Assembly: GCA_964630755.1 (NCBI GenBank)
Contig: CAZVYS010000015.1
Location: 1-24,987 of the forward strand
Length of the DNA stretch: 24,987 nucleotides
From: CAZVYS01 sp964630755
GTDB taxonomy: Bacteria > Patescibacteriota > Microgenomatia > UBA1400 > CG1-02-47-37
Direction: 5' to 3'
Part shown: piece after piece, positions 16,526-23,873 of the stretch
Numbering within the stretch: position 1 is the stretch's first letter
Layout of the letters: each line of letters begins with the position of its first letter
Position numbers and translations under genes: made by a program
Notes under the pieces: model-generated
Told to the model about the DNA's origin: nothing
Database searches by the model: none
Seen by the model: only the letters and a program-made list of their open reading frames with translations

Positions 16526-17808
16526 GATTGTCCAATGCCAAAGTATTTAAACCCGAGTTTTTTCAATTTAGAGGAACTAAGGAAGTTCCGACCATCAAAA
16601 ATATTTGGATTTCTCATTAATTTTTTTATTTTTTTGTAGTTTAATTTTTTAAACTCTTGCCATTCAGTCACCAAAACCAAACCATCTGAATTGATTAAAG
16701 CAGTTTGAGGATCAGTAAAAAATTTAACTTTTTTTAATATTTTTTTGGCCTGAGGCGTAGAAACTGGATCGTAAGCGTAAATAATGGCACCAAGATCTAA
16801 AAGTTTTTTGACTAAAGGCATGGATCGAGCCTCGCGTAAGTCGTCAGTATTTGGCTTAAAACTTAAGCCTAGTACAGTAAGAATTTTTCCCTTTAGATTA
16901 TTTTTGTTAACTTTTTTAATCTTGTTTATAAAGTAGTCAATTTGATCTTGGTTGACCTGATCTACTTGTTTTAAAAATCCAAAATCGTAACCTTTCTTTT
17001 TAGCATATGAGATTAATGCCCAAGTGTCTTTGGGAAAGCATGACCCTCCATAGCCTAAACCAGCTTCTAAAAAACTCTGCCCAATCCGTGGATCTAATCC
17101 TAAACCCTTTGATACATCTTTTATGTTAGCATCTACTTTGTCACAGAGAATAGCAATTGCGTTTATAAATGAAATTCTAGTGGCTAGCATGGCATTACTG
17201 GCATATTTAGTTAACTGGGCGGATTGTGGACTAACAACTAATACTGGACTATTTAGTTTTTTATGAACTTTGGCAAGAATTCTTTTAGCTTTTGAAGAAT
17301 TAACACCAATAATAGTTCTTGATGGATTTAAGGCGTCGTTAACAGCTGAACCTTCTCTTAAAAATTCCGGCACTGAAGCAACGTCAAATTTTTGTGAAGT
17401 GTGAGAAGAAATAATTTCTTCTACTTTTTTAGTAGTTGAAGGCGGAACGGTGCTTTTGATAACAATAACTGAATAGTTGGTTAGATTTTTAGCAATAGAC
17501 TCTGCAGCACTGAAAACAAATCTTTGATCATAGCTACCATCTTTTTTTGGTGGAGTACCAACGCAAATAAAAACAATGTCAGCTTCTTTTATGGCATGCT
17601 GATAACTCGTAGTAAAAGTTAGTTTTTTTTCTAAGTGCTTATTAACCAACTCTTCTAAGCCTGGCTCATAAATAGGAATTTTGCCCTTTTTTAGGTTGTT
17701 TATTTTTTTCTGATCAATATCTAAACCAACTACTTTGTGACCTAACTGAGCCATCACAGCGGCGGTAACTAAACCAACATAGCCAGTTCCAATAACAGAT
17801 ATATTCAT
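16522..17808 (-). CDS. ugd: UDP-glucose 6-dehydrogenase
   Basis: 428-aa nucleotide-sugar dehydrogenase giving UDP-glucuronate with reduction of two NAD. Seen: VIGTGYVGLVTA (5-16), the Rossmann glycine motif; VGTPPKKDGSYD (83-94); IKSTVPPSTT (118-127); PEFLREGSA (147-155); a lysine-rich KYASNAMLATRISFINAIA substrate helix (201-219); and GYGGSCFPKD (252-261) with catalytic Cys257. Length and order match TuaD/Ugd. The ATG overlaps the fusion gene's TGA, and TGATATATT ends 6 nt before the ATG. A UDP-ManNAc dehydrogenase is possible but less likely. Confidence 0.92.
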   Translation of the reverse strand: MNISVIGTGYVGLVTAAVMAQLGHKVVGLDIDQKKINNLKKGKIPIYEPGLEELVNKHLEKKLTFTTSYQHAIKEADIVFICVGTPPKKDGSYDQRFVFSAAESIAKNLTNYSVIVIKSTVPPSTTKKVEEIISSHTSQKFDVASVPEFLREGSAVNDALNPSRTIIGVNSSKAKRILAKVHKKLNSPVLVVSPQSAQLTKYASNAMLATRISFINAIAILCDKVDANIKDVSKGLGLDPRIGQSFLEAGLGYGGSCFPKDTWALISYAKKKGYDFGFLKQVDQVNQDQIDYFINKIKKVNKNNLKGKILTVLGLSFKPNTDDLREARSMPLVKKLLDLGAIIYAYDPVSTPQAKKILKKVKFFTDPQTALINSDGLVLVTEWQEFKKLNYKKIKKLMRNPNIFDGRNFLSSSKLKKLGFKYFGIGQS

Positions 17809-18692
17809 GTCTTTAATATATCAGAGGTCTTAAGTCTTTTCATGATTAATTTAAACCACGGAGCATACATCTCTGGATGATCTTTAAAGCCTGTTATTAT
17901 TTCCTTGATACTCAAGTATTTATATTCAGCTACTTCTTGAGGGTTTATTTTAGGCTTTTGATCAGAGAAGCCTAGATAAACATAATCAATTTCGTGTTCA
18001 GACAATTTTTGATTATATCTAGCTTGGTAAGTAAACTTGTACCAAAATTTTATACTTGCTTTTAAGCCCATCTCGAATTTTAATCTATCTTTGGCAAATT
18101 GATACATTGATTTACCAGGACGTTTGTTACCACAACATGAATTAGCCCAAAATAAAGGCCATAAAGGTTTATATTGACTTCTTTTTTGGAGTAAAAGCTG
18201 CTTTTTTGAGTTAAAAATTAAAACTGATATGGCTTGATGTAATTGGCCTTTGCCAAGATGGGCAGACAATAAATCTGTTTGACCAACTATTTGATCTTTT
18301 TTGTTAACTAAAACAACTTGGTTATCCGAGATAGATTGCTGGTCTTTTATTAATTGTTTTTTAATATCAGAAAGATTTTTTAACTTAACTGGAGGCCTAA
18401 CAAAATGAGTTAAATTAATGGTGAGTTTTTTTTGATAGATAGTTTGATTAAAGTTAAACAAAAAAACTTCTAAATTATTTTGAAGGTTGTTAAATATATA
18501 TCTAGGGCCATAGTAAGCCATTCCTAGATACGTTTTTGATCCTAGCTTACAAGTAGCGGCGTAAACACCGGGCTTGATTTTAATTGGTTTGACTATTTTC
18601 AAGTTAGCTGTGGGAAAACCGATTAAGCGACCTTGCTTTAATCCTTTAACAACATTTGAAGTGTAAGAAAACTGTTTAGCTAGTTTTCGCAT
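17805..18692 (-). CDS. Riboflavin kinase - type I isopentenyl-diphosphate isomerase fusion
   Basis: 295 aa from the chosen start, two enzymes in one frame. Residues about 8-122 are a riboflavin kinase domain: GRLIGFPTANL (21-31) with the PTAN motif, PGVYAA (41-46), LEVFLFNF (74-81) with catalytic Glu75, and the closing LIKDQ. No FAD synthetase part is present. Residues about 125-295 are a Nudix-fold Idi: H145 and H152 (SAH, LHQAISVLIFN), WANSCCGNKRPGK (182-194) with catalytic Cys187, FEMG (E207), and SEHEID with E232/E234. The metal-ligand His expected after Cys-Gly is Asn189. The ATG at 18690-18692 is preferred because the upstream alternative only reads an out-of-frame copy of the preceding transporter's last helix. 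It would supply FMN and prenyl precursors for lipid carriers. Confidence 0.85.
   Translation of the reverse strand: MRKLAKQFSYTSNVVKGLKQGRLIGFPTANLKIVKPIKIKPGVYAATCKLGSKTYLGMAYYGPRYIFNNLQNNLEVFLFNFNQTIYQKKLTINLTHFVRPPVKLKNLSDIKKQLIKDQQSISDNQVVLVNKKDQIVGQTDLLSAHLGKGQLHQAISVLIFNSKKQLLLQKRSQYKPLWPLFWANSCCGNKRPGKSMYQFAKDRLKFEMGLKASIKFWYKFTYQARYNQKLSEHEIDYVYLGFSDQKPKINPQEVAEYKYLSIKEIITGFKDHPEMYAPWFKLIMKRLKTSDILKT
17815..17823 (-). promoter_or_regulatory. Extended -10-like box (TGATATATT) before ugd
   Basis: TGn plus TATATT ends 6 nt before the ugd ATG, within the 3' end of the kinase/isomerase gene. It fits the recurring close-to-start -10 pattern; no -35 was assigned. Confidence 0.35.
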
Positions 18693-19584
18693 GCGAGGCT
18701 TGAGATAAAGAGAGAATAACAATATCAATAGACAAAACAACAGCGGCAATAATTTGAGTTAAATTTAAAGACTCTTTTAGAAAAATCCAACCAATTATAG
18801 CGGCAAAGATAGGCCAAGATAATTTTACAAATGTGGCCACAATTGCTTTGGTAAGCTGTAGCCCTTTATAAAAAATAATAAATGCCACCATGCCTGAAGT
18901 AAGAGCAATCCCTAACATGCTTAGCCATTGATTTGGGGTGATTTGAGATAATGGCATAGATTGATTAACTAGCTTTGATGCTATAAATGCTAAAGGAATA
19001 GCTAGAGTGAATCGCAGTATTGCTGTGGATGTAAAACTAATTTTATTTAATATCATTTTCCCTAATACATTGGAGCTGCCCCAAAAAACAGCTGCTCCCA
19101 TAGCCAAGACAGCTGCTGTGAGCTCTTCTGGTCTATTAGTAATATTAGGAATTAAGTTAGGAAAGGCTAGAAAATAAGCAGCAACTAAACCAACTGAGGC
19201 TAAGCTCAAGAATCTAGGAGTGATTTTTTCTTTTAGCAATATACTTGCTAGAAAAACTGAAAATATTGGCTGAGTTTGTTGGAGTAAAATAACCACTGAA
19301 TAATTAATATAGTTAATTTTAACTAATGCAGAAGTGTAAAAAATAGTGGCCATAACTGAAGCGGTTAAGGTTAAGATAAAAACAACTAGCCAGTCTTTTT
19401 TAGTAAGTTTTATATATTCTTTTAAAGCTTTGGGTAAAAATGGTAAAGTAATTAAAACACCAATGGCGTGCTCGAGCATAACAACGGTGGCTGGAGGAAG
19501 AGTATACAAAGAACGACGAAGTAAACCGTCAAGACTCCATAATAATGAAGATAGAATAATAAATAAAAAGCCGAAATTTGACAT
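18676..19584 (-). CDS. EamA/DMT-family transporter (paralogue 2)
   Basis: About 302 aa with ten hydrophobic helices in two EamA repeats (each about 135 aa). The start at the second possible ATG (MSNFGFLFIILSSLLWSLDG) aligns without gaps to the start of the adjacent paralogue (MRKGYAFLIVLAGILWGFDG) and avoids overlap with it, leaving a 10-bp gap. NYINYSVVILLQQ is shared by both paralogues. The 3' end overlaps the kinase/isomerase gene by 17 bp. EamA proteins export metabolites or nucleotide-linked compounds; the substrate here is unknown. Its place at the head of a glycan operon would fit precursor or lipid-carrier movement, but this is only inference. Confidence 0.82.
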   Translation of the reverse strand: MSNFGFLFIILSSLLWSLDGLLRRSLYTLPPATVVMLEHAIGVLITLPFLPKALKEYIKLTKKDWLVVFILTLTASVMATIFYTSALVKINYINYSVVILLQQTQPIFSVFLASILLKEKITPRFLSLASVGLVAAYFLAFPNLIPNITNRPEELTAAVLAMGAAVFWGSSNVLGKMILNKISFTSTAILRFTLAIPLAFIASKLVNQSMPLSQITPNQWLSMLGIALTSGMVAFIIFYKGLQLTKAIVATFVKLSWPIFAAIIGWIFLKESLNLTQIIAAVVLSIDIVILSLSQASHAKTS

Positions 19585-19594
19585 AAGATATAGT

Positions 19595-20491
19595 TTATTT
19601 CTCTTGCCTGGACAAAGATAAGACAATTATATCACCAATTAGAACTACAGCAGCGATTGACTGAATAAGAGTTAATCTTTCTTTTAAGACAAAAAAGCCA
19701 ATTAAGGCAGCTGAGACTGGCCAGGCAAACTCAGCAAAGGTAGCAATTTTAACCTCGGTTTTTTGTAAACCCTTATAATAAGCCACAAAGGAAACTACAT
19801 TTGAGAAAAAAGCAATTAAAATCAAATAACCCCATTGAGTTGAAGTAATAGCAGATATTGGATAAGTTTGGCCAAGTAATAAGCTAAAAATAAAAGCAGT
19901 TGGAATAACAATAGCAAATCGTAAAGTAACAGCTGCTAGATAACTTAGTTTATGAAGGATCATTTTGCTTAACACAATGGTTGAACCCCACATGGCTGCA
20001 GCTCCTAAGGCTAGGAAGGCAGCTTTTAGTTCACCATTGCCACCGATTAAATGAGGTTTGAATTCTGGAAAAGTAAGAAAATAGGCAGAAAATAAAGCGA
20101 CAAATGCTAAGATGAAATATCGACGGTTAAACTTTTCTTTTAAAACTAAAGCAGCTAATAATATAGTAAAGACTGGCCTGATCTGTTGAAGCAAGATAAC
20201 AACTGAGTAATTAATGTAGTTTACTTGAGCCAAAGCGGCTGTAAAAAGGATATTAGCTATAGCTCCACTTAAAACAGCTATAGTGATAATCATTATCCAG
20301 TCTTTTTTGGACATTTTTTTATATTCTTTAATAAACCTTGGCAACAGAGGAGATAGGATTAAAAATCCAATTGTATAAACATAAAAAACTATAGTTGAAG
20401 GAGGAATACCAACTAAATAACGTCTTATTAAACCATCAAAACCCCATAAAATCCCTGCCAATACTATTAAAAAAGCATAACCTTTTCGCAT
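19595..20491 (-). CDS. EamA/DMT-family transporter (paralogue 1)
   Basis: 298 aa from the chosen ATG; ten helices, two EamA domains. About half identical by eye to the neighbouring paralogue along the whole length, including LLRR/LIRR after the first helix and NYINYSVVILLQQ. An in-frame GTG 11 codons upstream exists, but a TATAGT box (20505-20510) lies inside that extension, and the paralogue comparison supports the ATG at 20489-20491. It is the first gene of the long minus-strand run, divergent from trmD. The substrate is unknown. Confidence 0.82.
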   Translation of the reverse strand: MRKGYAFLIVLAGILWGFDGLIRRYLVGIPPSTIVFYVYTIGFLILSPLLPRFIKEYKKMSKKDWIMIITIAVLSGAIANILFTAALAQVNYINYSVVILLQQIRPVFTILLAALVLKEKFNRRYFILAFVALFSAYFLTFPEFKPHLIGGNGELKAAFLALGAAAMWGSTIVLSKMILHKLSYLAAVTLRFAIVIPTAFIFSLLLGQTYPISAITSTQWGYLILIAFFSNVVSFVAYYKGLQKTEVKIATFAEFAWPVSAALIGFFVLKERLTLIQSIAAVVLIGDIIVLSLSRQEK

Positions 20492-20504
20492 TCTGTAAAA
20501 ATAC

Positions 20505-20510
20505 ACTATA
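20505..20510 (-). promoter_or_regulatory. Possible -10 box (TATAGT) of the leftward operon
   Basis: TATAGT lies 13 nt before the chosen ATG of the first EamA gene, in the 69-bp divergent region with trmD. No convincing -35 hexamer is present at 16-18 bp spacing, so this is tentative. Confidence 0.3.
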
Positions 20511-20548
20511 ATGGCCTTTTTCACAAGGTATATTTAATGTTAATAGGG

Positions 20549-20554
20549 TAAAAT
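20549..20554 (+). promoter_or_regulatory. -10-like box (TAAAAT) 6 nt before trmD
   Basis: TAAAAT followed by 6 nt and the trmD ATG, the same spacing as at hddC, the GT39 gene, ugd and the epimerase gene. It lacks the TGn extension (GGG instead). Confidence 0.35.
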
Positions 20555-20560
20555 GTAGAT

Positions 20561-21223
20561 ATGAAAATAGATATAATAACTCTTTTCCCAGAGATGTTTT
20601 TAGGACCATTTGATTTTAGTTTAATTCAACGAGCTAAAAAAACAGGAAAAGTGAAGATAAAGATTCATAACTTAAGGAAATGGGCAGAAGATAAACATAA
20701 AACAGTCGATGATAAACCATTTGGTGGCGGACCAGGAATGATTATGAAAGTAGAAATAATTGACAAGGCATTAAAACATCTAGAGAAAAAGAGTAGCCTA
20801 GTCATTTTGTTAACTCCTCAAGGAAAACAATTTAACCAAAAGTTGGCAAAAAAGCTATCAAAAGAGAAGCATTTGGTGTTGGTGTGTGGTCATTATGAAG
20901 GTTTTGATGAAAGAATTAGAAAATTAGTAGATATTGAGTTATCAATTGGAGATTTTGTGTTAACTGGTGGGGAGATTCCTACTATGGCAATTGTTGATTC
21001 AGTAGTTAGATTGATTCCTGGAGTAGTTGGCAATAATAAATCAATTAAAGACGAATCATTTAGTAAAAAACTTCTTGAGTACCCTCAATACACTAGACCA
21101 GCTAAATATAAAGGGAAAAAAGTGCCAGATATTTTATTGTCAGGTGATCATAAAAAAATAAAAGAGTGGCAAGAAAAACAAGCTCAAAAAAGAACAAAAG
21201 AGCGTCGACCAGATCTGATTTAA
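20561..21223 (+). CDS. trmD: tRNA (guanine-N1)-methyltransferase, m1G37
   Basis: 220-aa SPOUT-fold, AdoMet-dependent enzyme that methylates G37 of tRNAs reading CNN-type codons and prevents frameshifting. Seen: MKIDIITLFPEMF start, DDKPFGGGPGM (50-60), LVCGHYEGFDERI (107-119) and SIGDFVLTGGE (128-138) forming the trefoil-knot AdoMet site, a catalytic-loop Asp near 164, and EYPQYTRP toward the C-terminus, which binds tRNA. It is slightly shorter than the usual 240-260 aa because the C-terminal part is trimmed. It is the only plus-strand gene of the window; the usual neighbours rpsP, rimM and rplS are absent. Confidence 0.96.
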   Translation: MKIDIITLFPEMFLGPFDFSLIQRAKKTGKVKIKIHNLRKWAEDKHKTVDDKPFGGGPGMIMKVEIIDKALKHLEKKSSLVILLTPQGKQFNQKLAKKLSKEKHLVLVCGHYEGFDERIRKLVDIELSIGDFVLTGGEIPTMAIVDSVVRLIPGVVGNNKSIKDESFSKKLLEYPQYTRPAKYKGKKVPDILLSGDHKKIKEWQEKQAQKRTKERRPDLI

Positions 21224-21227
21224 TCAA

Positions 21228-22178
21228 TTAAATTAGACTTACTCCATAGGAAGCTTTAAAAAACTTACCTGGTTTTAAAACAATTAAACCTTTTTTGTTG
21301 TTAAATGCATTTGTATTAGAGGTCATTGGTTCAATGGCGATTGATTTTCTAAGTGGAGGAGTATAGATTTGAAGATAGTTGTATTTGTTTTTACCAGTTT
21401 CTTGCCAAAGACAAAGAGTATAGTTATGTTTTTTTGAAAAAAGTAAAGTTTTGGCTTTTTTTCTTTTGTTAACAACAAAGCCAGTATCAAAAAAAGTTTT
21501 GTTAATTTTGGTTAAGTTTGAAAAATTATTAAAAGTTATATACTTGCCGGTTGGAATTAATCGCTTATCTACTAAGATCTTTTTTTGTGAAGGAATTTGT
21601 AGATAAAGATCGTCAATCTTTTGGTTAAGGGTAAAGTATGGATGCCAACCATCAACTATGGGAATGGTAGTTTGAGATAGATTAATAATTTTAGTAATTG
21701 CTTTAAAGCCTAGTCTTGATAAAGAATAAACCAGTTTAACTTTAAATTTAAATGGATAGCCAGAGAAATTTTGATTGTATTTAAAGCCTAAAGTTAATTT
21801 AGCAGACTTACTATTTGCAAATATCTTTTCTACTTTAAATGGTTGATTAAATACAAAGCCATGAAGAGAATTATTTCGATCTGGTTCATTAATAGGTAGC
21901 TGGTATGTTTTATTATGAAAATGATAGCAGCCATCTTTTATCCTATTAGCAAAAGGAATTAGCTTGCAGTTTGCCCCCATGAATTGACTATTATCTTTAA
22001 TCGTAGCTATAGTTTTACTTTCGTCGATTAATGAATATAGTTTTTGGTTTTTATTAAGAATAATTTGGCTAGTATTGGCACCAAACTTGGGAATAATAGA
22101 TACAAGTTCATTTGTTTTTTGATTGATTAATCTAACTTTTGATAACTTGCCAAACTTCTCTCTTTTAATCTTAAACAT
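21228..22178 (-). CDS. Aldose 1-epimerase (galactose mutarotase family)
   Basis: 316-aa beta-sandwich enzyme interconverting alpha and beta anomers of hexoses. Seen: FANRIKDG with Arg79, NSLHGFVFNQPF with His106, VDGWHPYFTL with the catalytic acid His179, FDTGF with Asp232, and SIAIEPMTSNTNAF with the catalytic base Glu283. All key residues of the family are present. Its stop is only 4 bp from the stop of convergent trmD, and no hairpin terminator was seen between them. Its own promoter region carries a palindrome (22179-22197). The exact sugar is not determinable; GalM and YeaD-like members look similar. Confidence 0.88.
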   Translation of the reverse strand: MFKIKREKFGKLSKVRLINQKTNELVSIIPKFGANTSQIILNKNQKLYSLIDESKTIATIKDNSQFMGANCKLIPFANRIKDGCYHFHNKTYQLPINEPDRNNSLHGFVFNQPFKVEKIFANSKSAKLTLGFKYNQNFSGYPFKFKVKLVYSLSRLGFKAITKIINLSQTTIPIVDGWHPYFTLNQKIDDLYLQIPSQKKILVDKRLIPTGKYITFNNFSNLTKINKTFFDTGFVVNKRKKAKTLLFSKKHNYTLCLWQETGKNKYNYLQIYTPPLRKSIAIEPMTSNTNAFNNKKGLIVLKPGKFFKASYGVSLI

Positions 22179-22197
22179 GTTTTGATTTTATCAAAAC
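22179..22197 (-). promoter_or_regulatory. Palindromic operator candidate overlapping the epimerase -10 box
   Basis: GTTTTGAT-AAA-ATCAAAAC is a perfect 8-bp inverted repeat with a 3-bp centre, directly abutting the ATG. It contains TGATAAAAT (22185-22193), an extended -10 ending 6 nt before the start; TTGTTT 18 bp further upstream could be a weak -35. A repressor bound here would block the promoter. The regulator is unknown. Confidence 0.45.
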
Positions 22198-22224
22198 TAC
22201 TAATAAATAAACAATTTATTTCTT

Positions 22225-22686
22225 CTATATGGAGTTAAATATTAAAAACAAGATAAAATTATTTGCGTAGTGCAAAATAGATCCTAGCCAAATCGATTTT
22301 GTTTTATGAACTATAAGACACATTAATGGGGCAAAGATGAAAGTGGAATATAATATCTGCTTAACAAGATATGTAGTGTCTAGAAAAAAGATATTCTTGA
22401 TGTGTCATAGACCAAATAAAACTGAGGAATAGATAATAGCCTTTTTTGTGGCGGAATATTTAAGAAAGATAGAAAATACAAAGCCCCTAAAGATAATTTC
22501 CTCGTAGACTGGGGCAAAGAGAGCCTCGAGATAATAAAATAACGGATAACCAAAAAGCAAGCCTGTTTTTTGATAACTGGCGCTGGCTAATATTGAAGTG
22601 GAAATAAAAAAAAAGACTAATAAAACGATTTGGATAGTAGGAGTAAGAACTCCTATTTTACTAAACTTAAAGTAGTTAGTTTTCAT
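22225..22686 (-). pseudogene. CPBP-family intramembrane protease-like gene interrupted by an in-frame TGA
   Basis: A 153-codon frame coding for a small membrane protein of the CPBP (Abi/CAAX-protease-like) family. All three family motifs are in one frame: EEIIFRG (62-68), F-x-x-x-H at F91-H95, and HYANN (139-143, H-x-x-x-N). Codon 94 (22405-22407), inside motif 2 where FGLWH is common, is TGA instead of the expected TGG. Translation would stop after 93 residues, while the next 59 codons continue the family without further damage until TAG. TGA acts as a normal stop elsewhere in this window. A recent nonsense mutation, a sequencing error or rare readthrough are the options. It follows a repeat copy and is the last unit of the accessory tail. 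Confidence 0.75.
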
Positions 22687-22704
22687 TTATCGTTTTTATT
22701 ATTA

Positions 22705-22794
22705 GCAGTATATCTGATGTTGCGAAACGAGTGAACAGTATAATATTTTAACTTACTGGAAACGAGTTGAGCAATATGGGCGAAGCCTGAGTCC
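22705..22794 (-). repeat. attC-like repeat, copy A (one arm missing)
   Basis: Intergenic element between the Fic and CPBP genes. The stretch 22705-22784 is identical over 80 bp to 24908-24987. It has one GCAGTATAT arm (22705-22713) and the internal CAGTA...TACTG stem, but the matching ATATACTGC arm and CATAAC box are absent: the element stops 4 bp before the Fic stop codon. Beyond the arm, a TTATTATTA-type insertion and ATCGTT replace the ATAACGTT seen in copy C. Probably a decayed cassette recombination site. Confidence 0.6.
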
Positions 22795-22798
22795 AAAT

Positions 22799-23836
22799 TT
22801 ATTTTATTTCTCTCAGGATGTAATAAGTAGACTTTCCTTTTCCTTTTCTTTCAATCAAGTTAAGTTTAATTAATTTTTGAAAATCTAAAGCTCTGGTAGC
22901 TTTGGCTCTTCTAACTAGAAGGGCGTAGTCTTTATCAGAAATAAAGTTATTTTTCTCAATAAATTTCAGTAGTTTTTTATGATGTGGTTTTAATTCAGTT
23001 TGGGGATTAATACTAATTTTTGGCAGTAGTTTTTGAATTCTTAGCAATTCATCAATTATTCCTTCACAAAAATACTCAAGCCAGTTAGTAAAGTTTACTT
23101 TATCCACTAAATCATAATAATTGCCCTTTTCGCCAACAAAATTGAAGTATTTAGTTACATTTTGATTGTAGTAATTTTCAAAACTAAAAAGATTAAAAGT
23201 ATTTAAGCCTAATTCTGCTAAAAGTACTTTGGTGGCTAATCGAGTAACTCTGCCATTGCCGTCAATAAAAGGATGAATAATAGCCATTTGTTTGTGAAAA
23301 ATTCCGGCAACTATTAATGGATCAATAGTCTTTTTGTTTTCCTGAACAAAACCTACTAACTCTGTCATTAATTTATTAACATCTTTGTAGTTTGGTGGCA
23401 GAAAAACAGTTTTACCAGCTTTGGGATCCCTAACTACAACTGGATGTTTTCTAAAAAACCCTGATTGATGTTGTGGCAATAAATCCTGAGTAACTTGTTT
23501 TTGAATATTAAGAATTAAATCTATAGTCAGTCCTACGTTTTTTGATTCTAGTTTTTTATTAAGGCTAATTAAGGCTTTATTATAATTAATAACTTCTTTT
23601 TCGCTATCTCGAATAAACTTAGGTTTTAATTTAAGAATTTTTTTCACCTCAGTTAATGGAAGTGGATTACCTTCAATACTGGTTGAGGTAAAACTGGATA
23701 TTTCCCGAGCTGTTTTTTCAAGTTCAACTAAAACGATATCTGGGAATCTTTTTTGATTTAACTCAATCACTAATTTATTAATCCTTTTAACCTGATCTAG
23801 AAGTTTGTCGGTAATCTGATATTTAGGCTTAAACAT
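22799..23836 (-). CDS. Fic-family protein (AMPylator) with inhibitory helix and C-terminal winged helix
   Basis: 345-aa Fic protein that would transfer AMP, or another nucleotide moiety, to hydroxyl groups of target proteins. Seen: S51-x-x-x-E55-G56 (STSIEGN), the autoinhibitory motif near the N-terminus, making it a class II Fic; a flap region with FLPPNY (145-150); the complete catalytic HPFIDGNGRVTR (188-199); and a C-terminal winged-helix segment (about 275-340, with KDYALLVRRAKATRALDFQK). It has its own consensus promoter and repeated heptamers overlapping it, so autoregulation is plausible. It is bounded by attC-like repeats, as expected of a gene cassette. Its role could be stress regulation or toxin-like; no antitoxin gene is adjacent. 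Confidence 0.9.
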   Translation of the reverse strand: MFKPKYQITDKLLDQVKRINKLVIELNQKRFPDIVLVELEKTAREISSFTSTSIEGNPLPLTEVKKILKLKPKFIRDSEKEVINYNKALISLNKKLESKNVGLTIDLILNIQKQVTQDLLPQHQSGFFRKHPVVVRDPKAGKTVFLPPNYKDVNKLMTELVGFVQENKKTIDPLIVAGIFHKQMAIIHPFIDGNGRVTRLATKVLLAELGLNTFNLFSFENYYNQNVTKYFNFVGEKGNYYDLVDKVNFTNWLEYFCEGIIDELLRIQKLLPKISINPQTELKPHHKKLLKFIEKNNFISDKDYALLVRRAKATRALDFQKLIKLNLIERKGKGKSTYYILREIK

Positions 23837-23873
23837 ATAGACTAATTATAGACGAATAATAGACGATTGTCAA
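23837..23873 (-). promoter_or_regulatory. Consensus sigma70 promoter of the Fic gene with three heptamer repeats
   Basis: TTGACA (23868-23873), a 17-bp spacer and TATAAT (23845-23850), with only 8 nt from TATAAT to the ATG, so the mRNA is predicted to be leaderless or nearly so. Three direct heptamers, CGTCTAT, CGTCTAT and AGTCTAT (23859-23865, 23848-23854, 23837-23843), recur every 11 bp across spacer, -10 box and start. They may be a tandem operator on one face of the helix. Confidence 0.8.

Noticed and set aside
18693..18749. Hydrophobic N-terminal extension (MPLLFCLLILLF...) of the kinase/isomerase fusion, looking like a membrane anchor
   Set aside because: These codons are the last helix of the upstream EamA gene read in another frame. 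The riboflavin kinase domain starts only after the ATG at 18692.
20492..20524. GTG-initiated extension of the first EamA gene
   Set aside because: The paralogue aligns from the internal ATG, and a -10-like box lies within the extension.
20525..20560. Full -35/-10 promoter pair in the divergent EamA/trmD region
   Set aside because: TTGTGA is only 10 bp from TATAGT on the minus strand, and TTCACA is 23 bp from TAAAAT on the plus strand. Neither spacing works, so only the -10 boxes are listed.
22225..22686. TGA as a sense codon (Trp or Gly) in this genome
   Set aside because: TGA ends gmhA, three glycosyltransferase genes, both dehydratases and others in neat ATGA overlaps, and Trp is encoded by TGG throughout. 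The CPBP TGA is therefore treated as a disruption.
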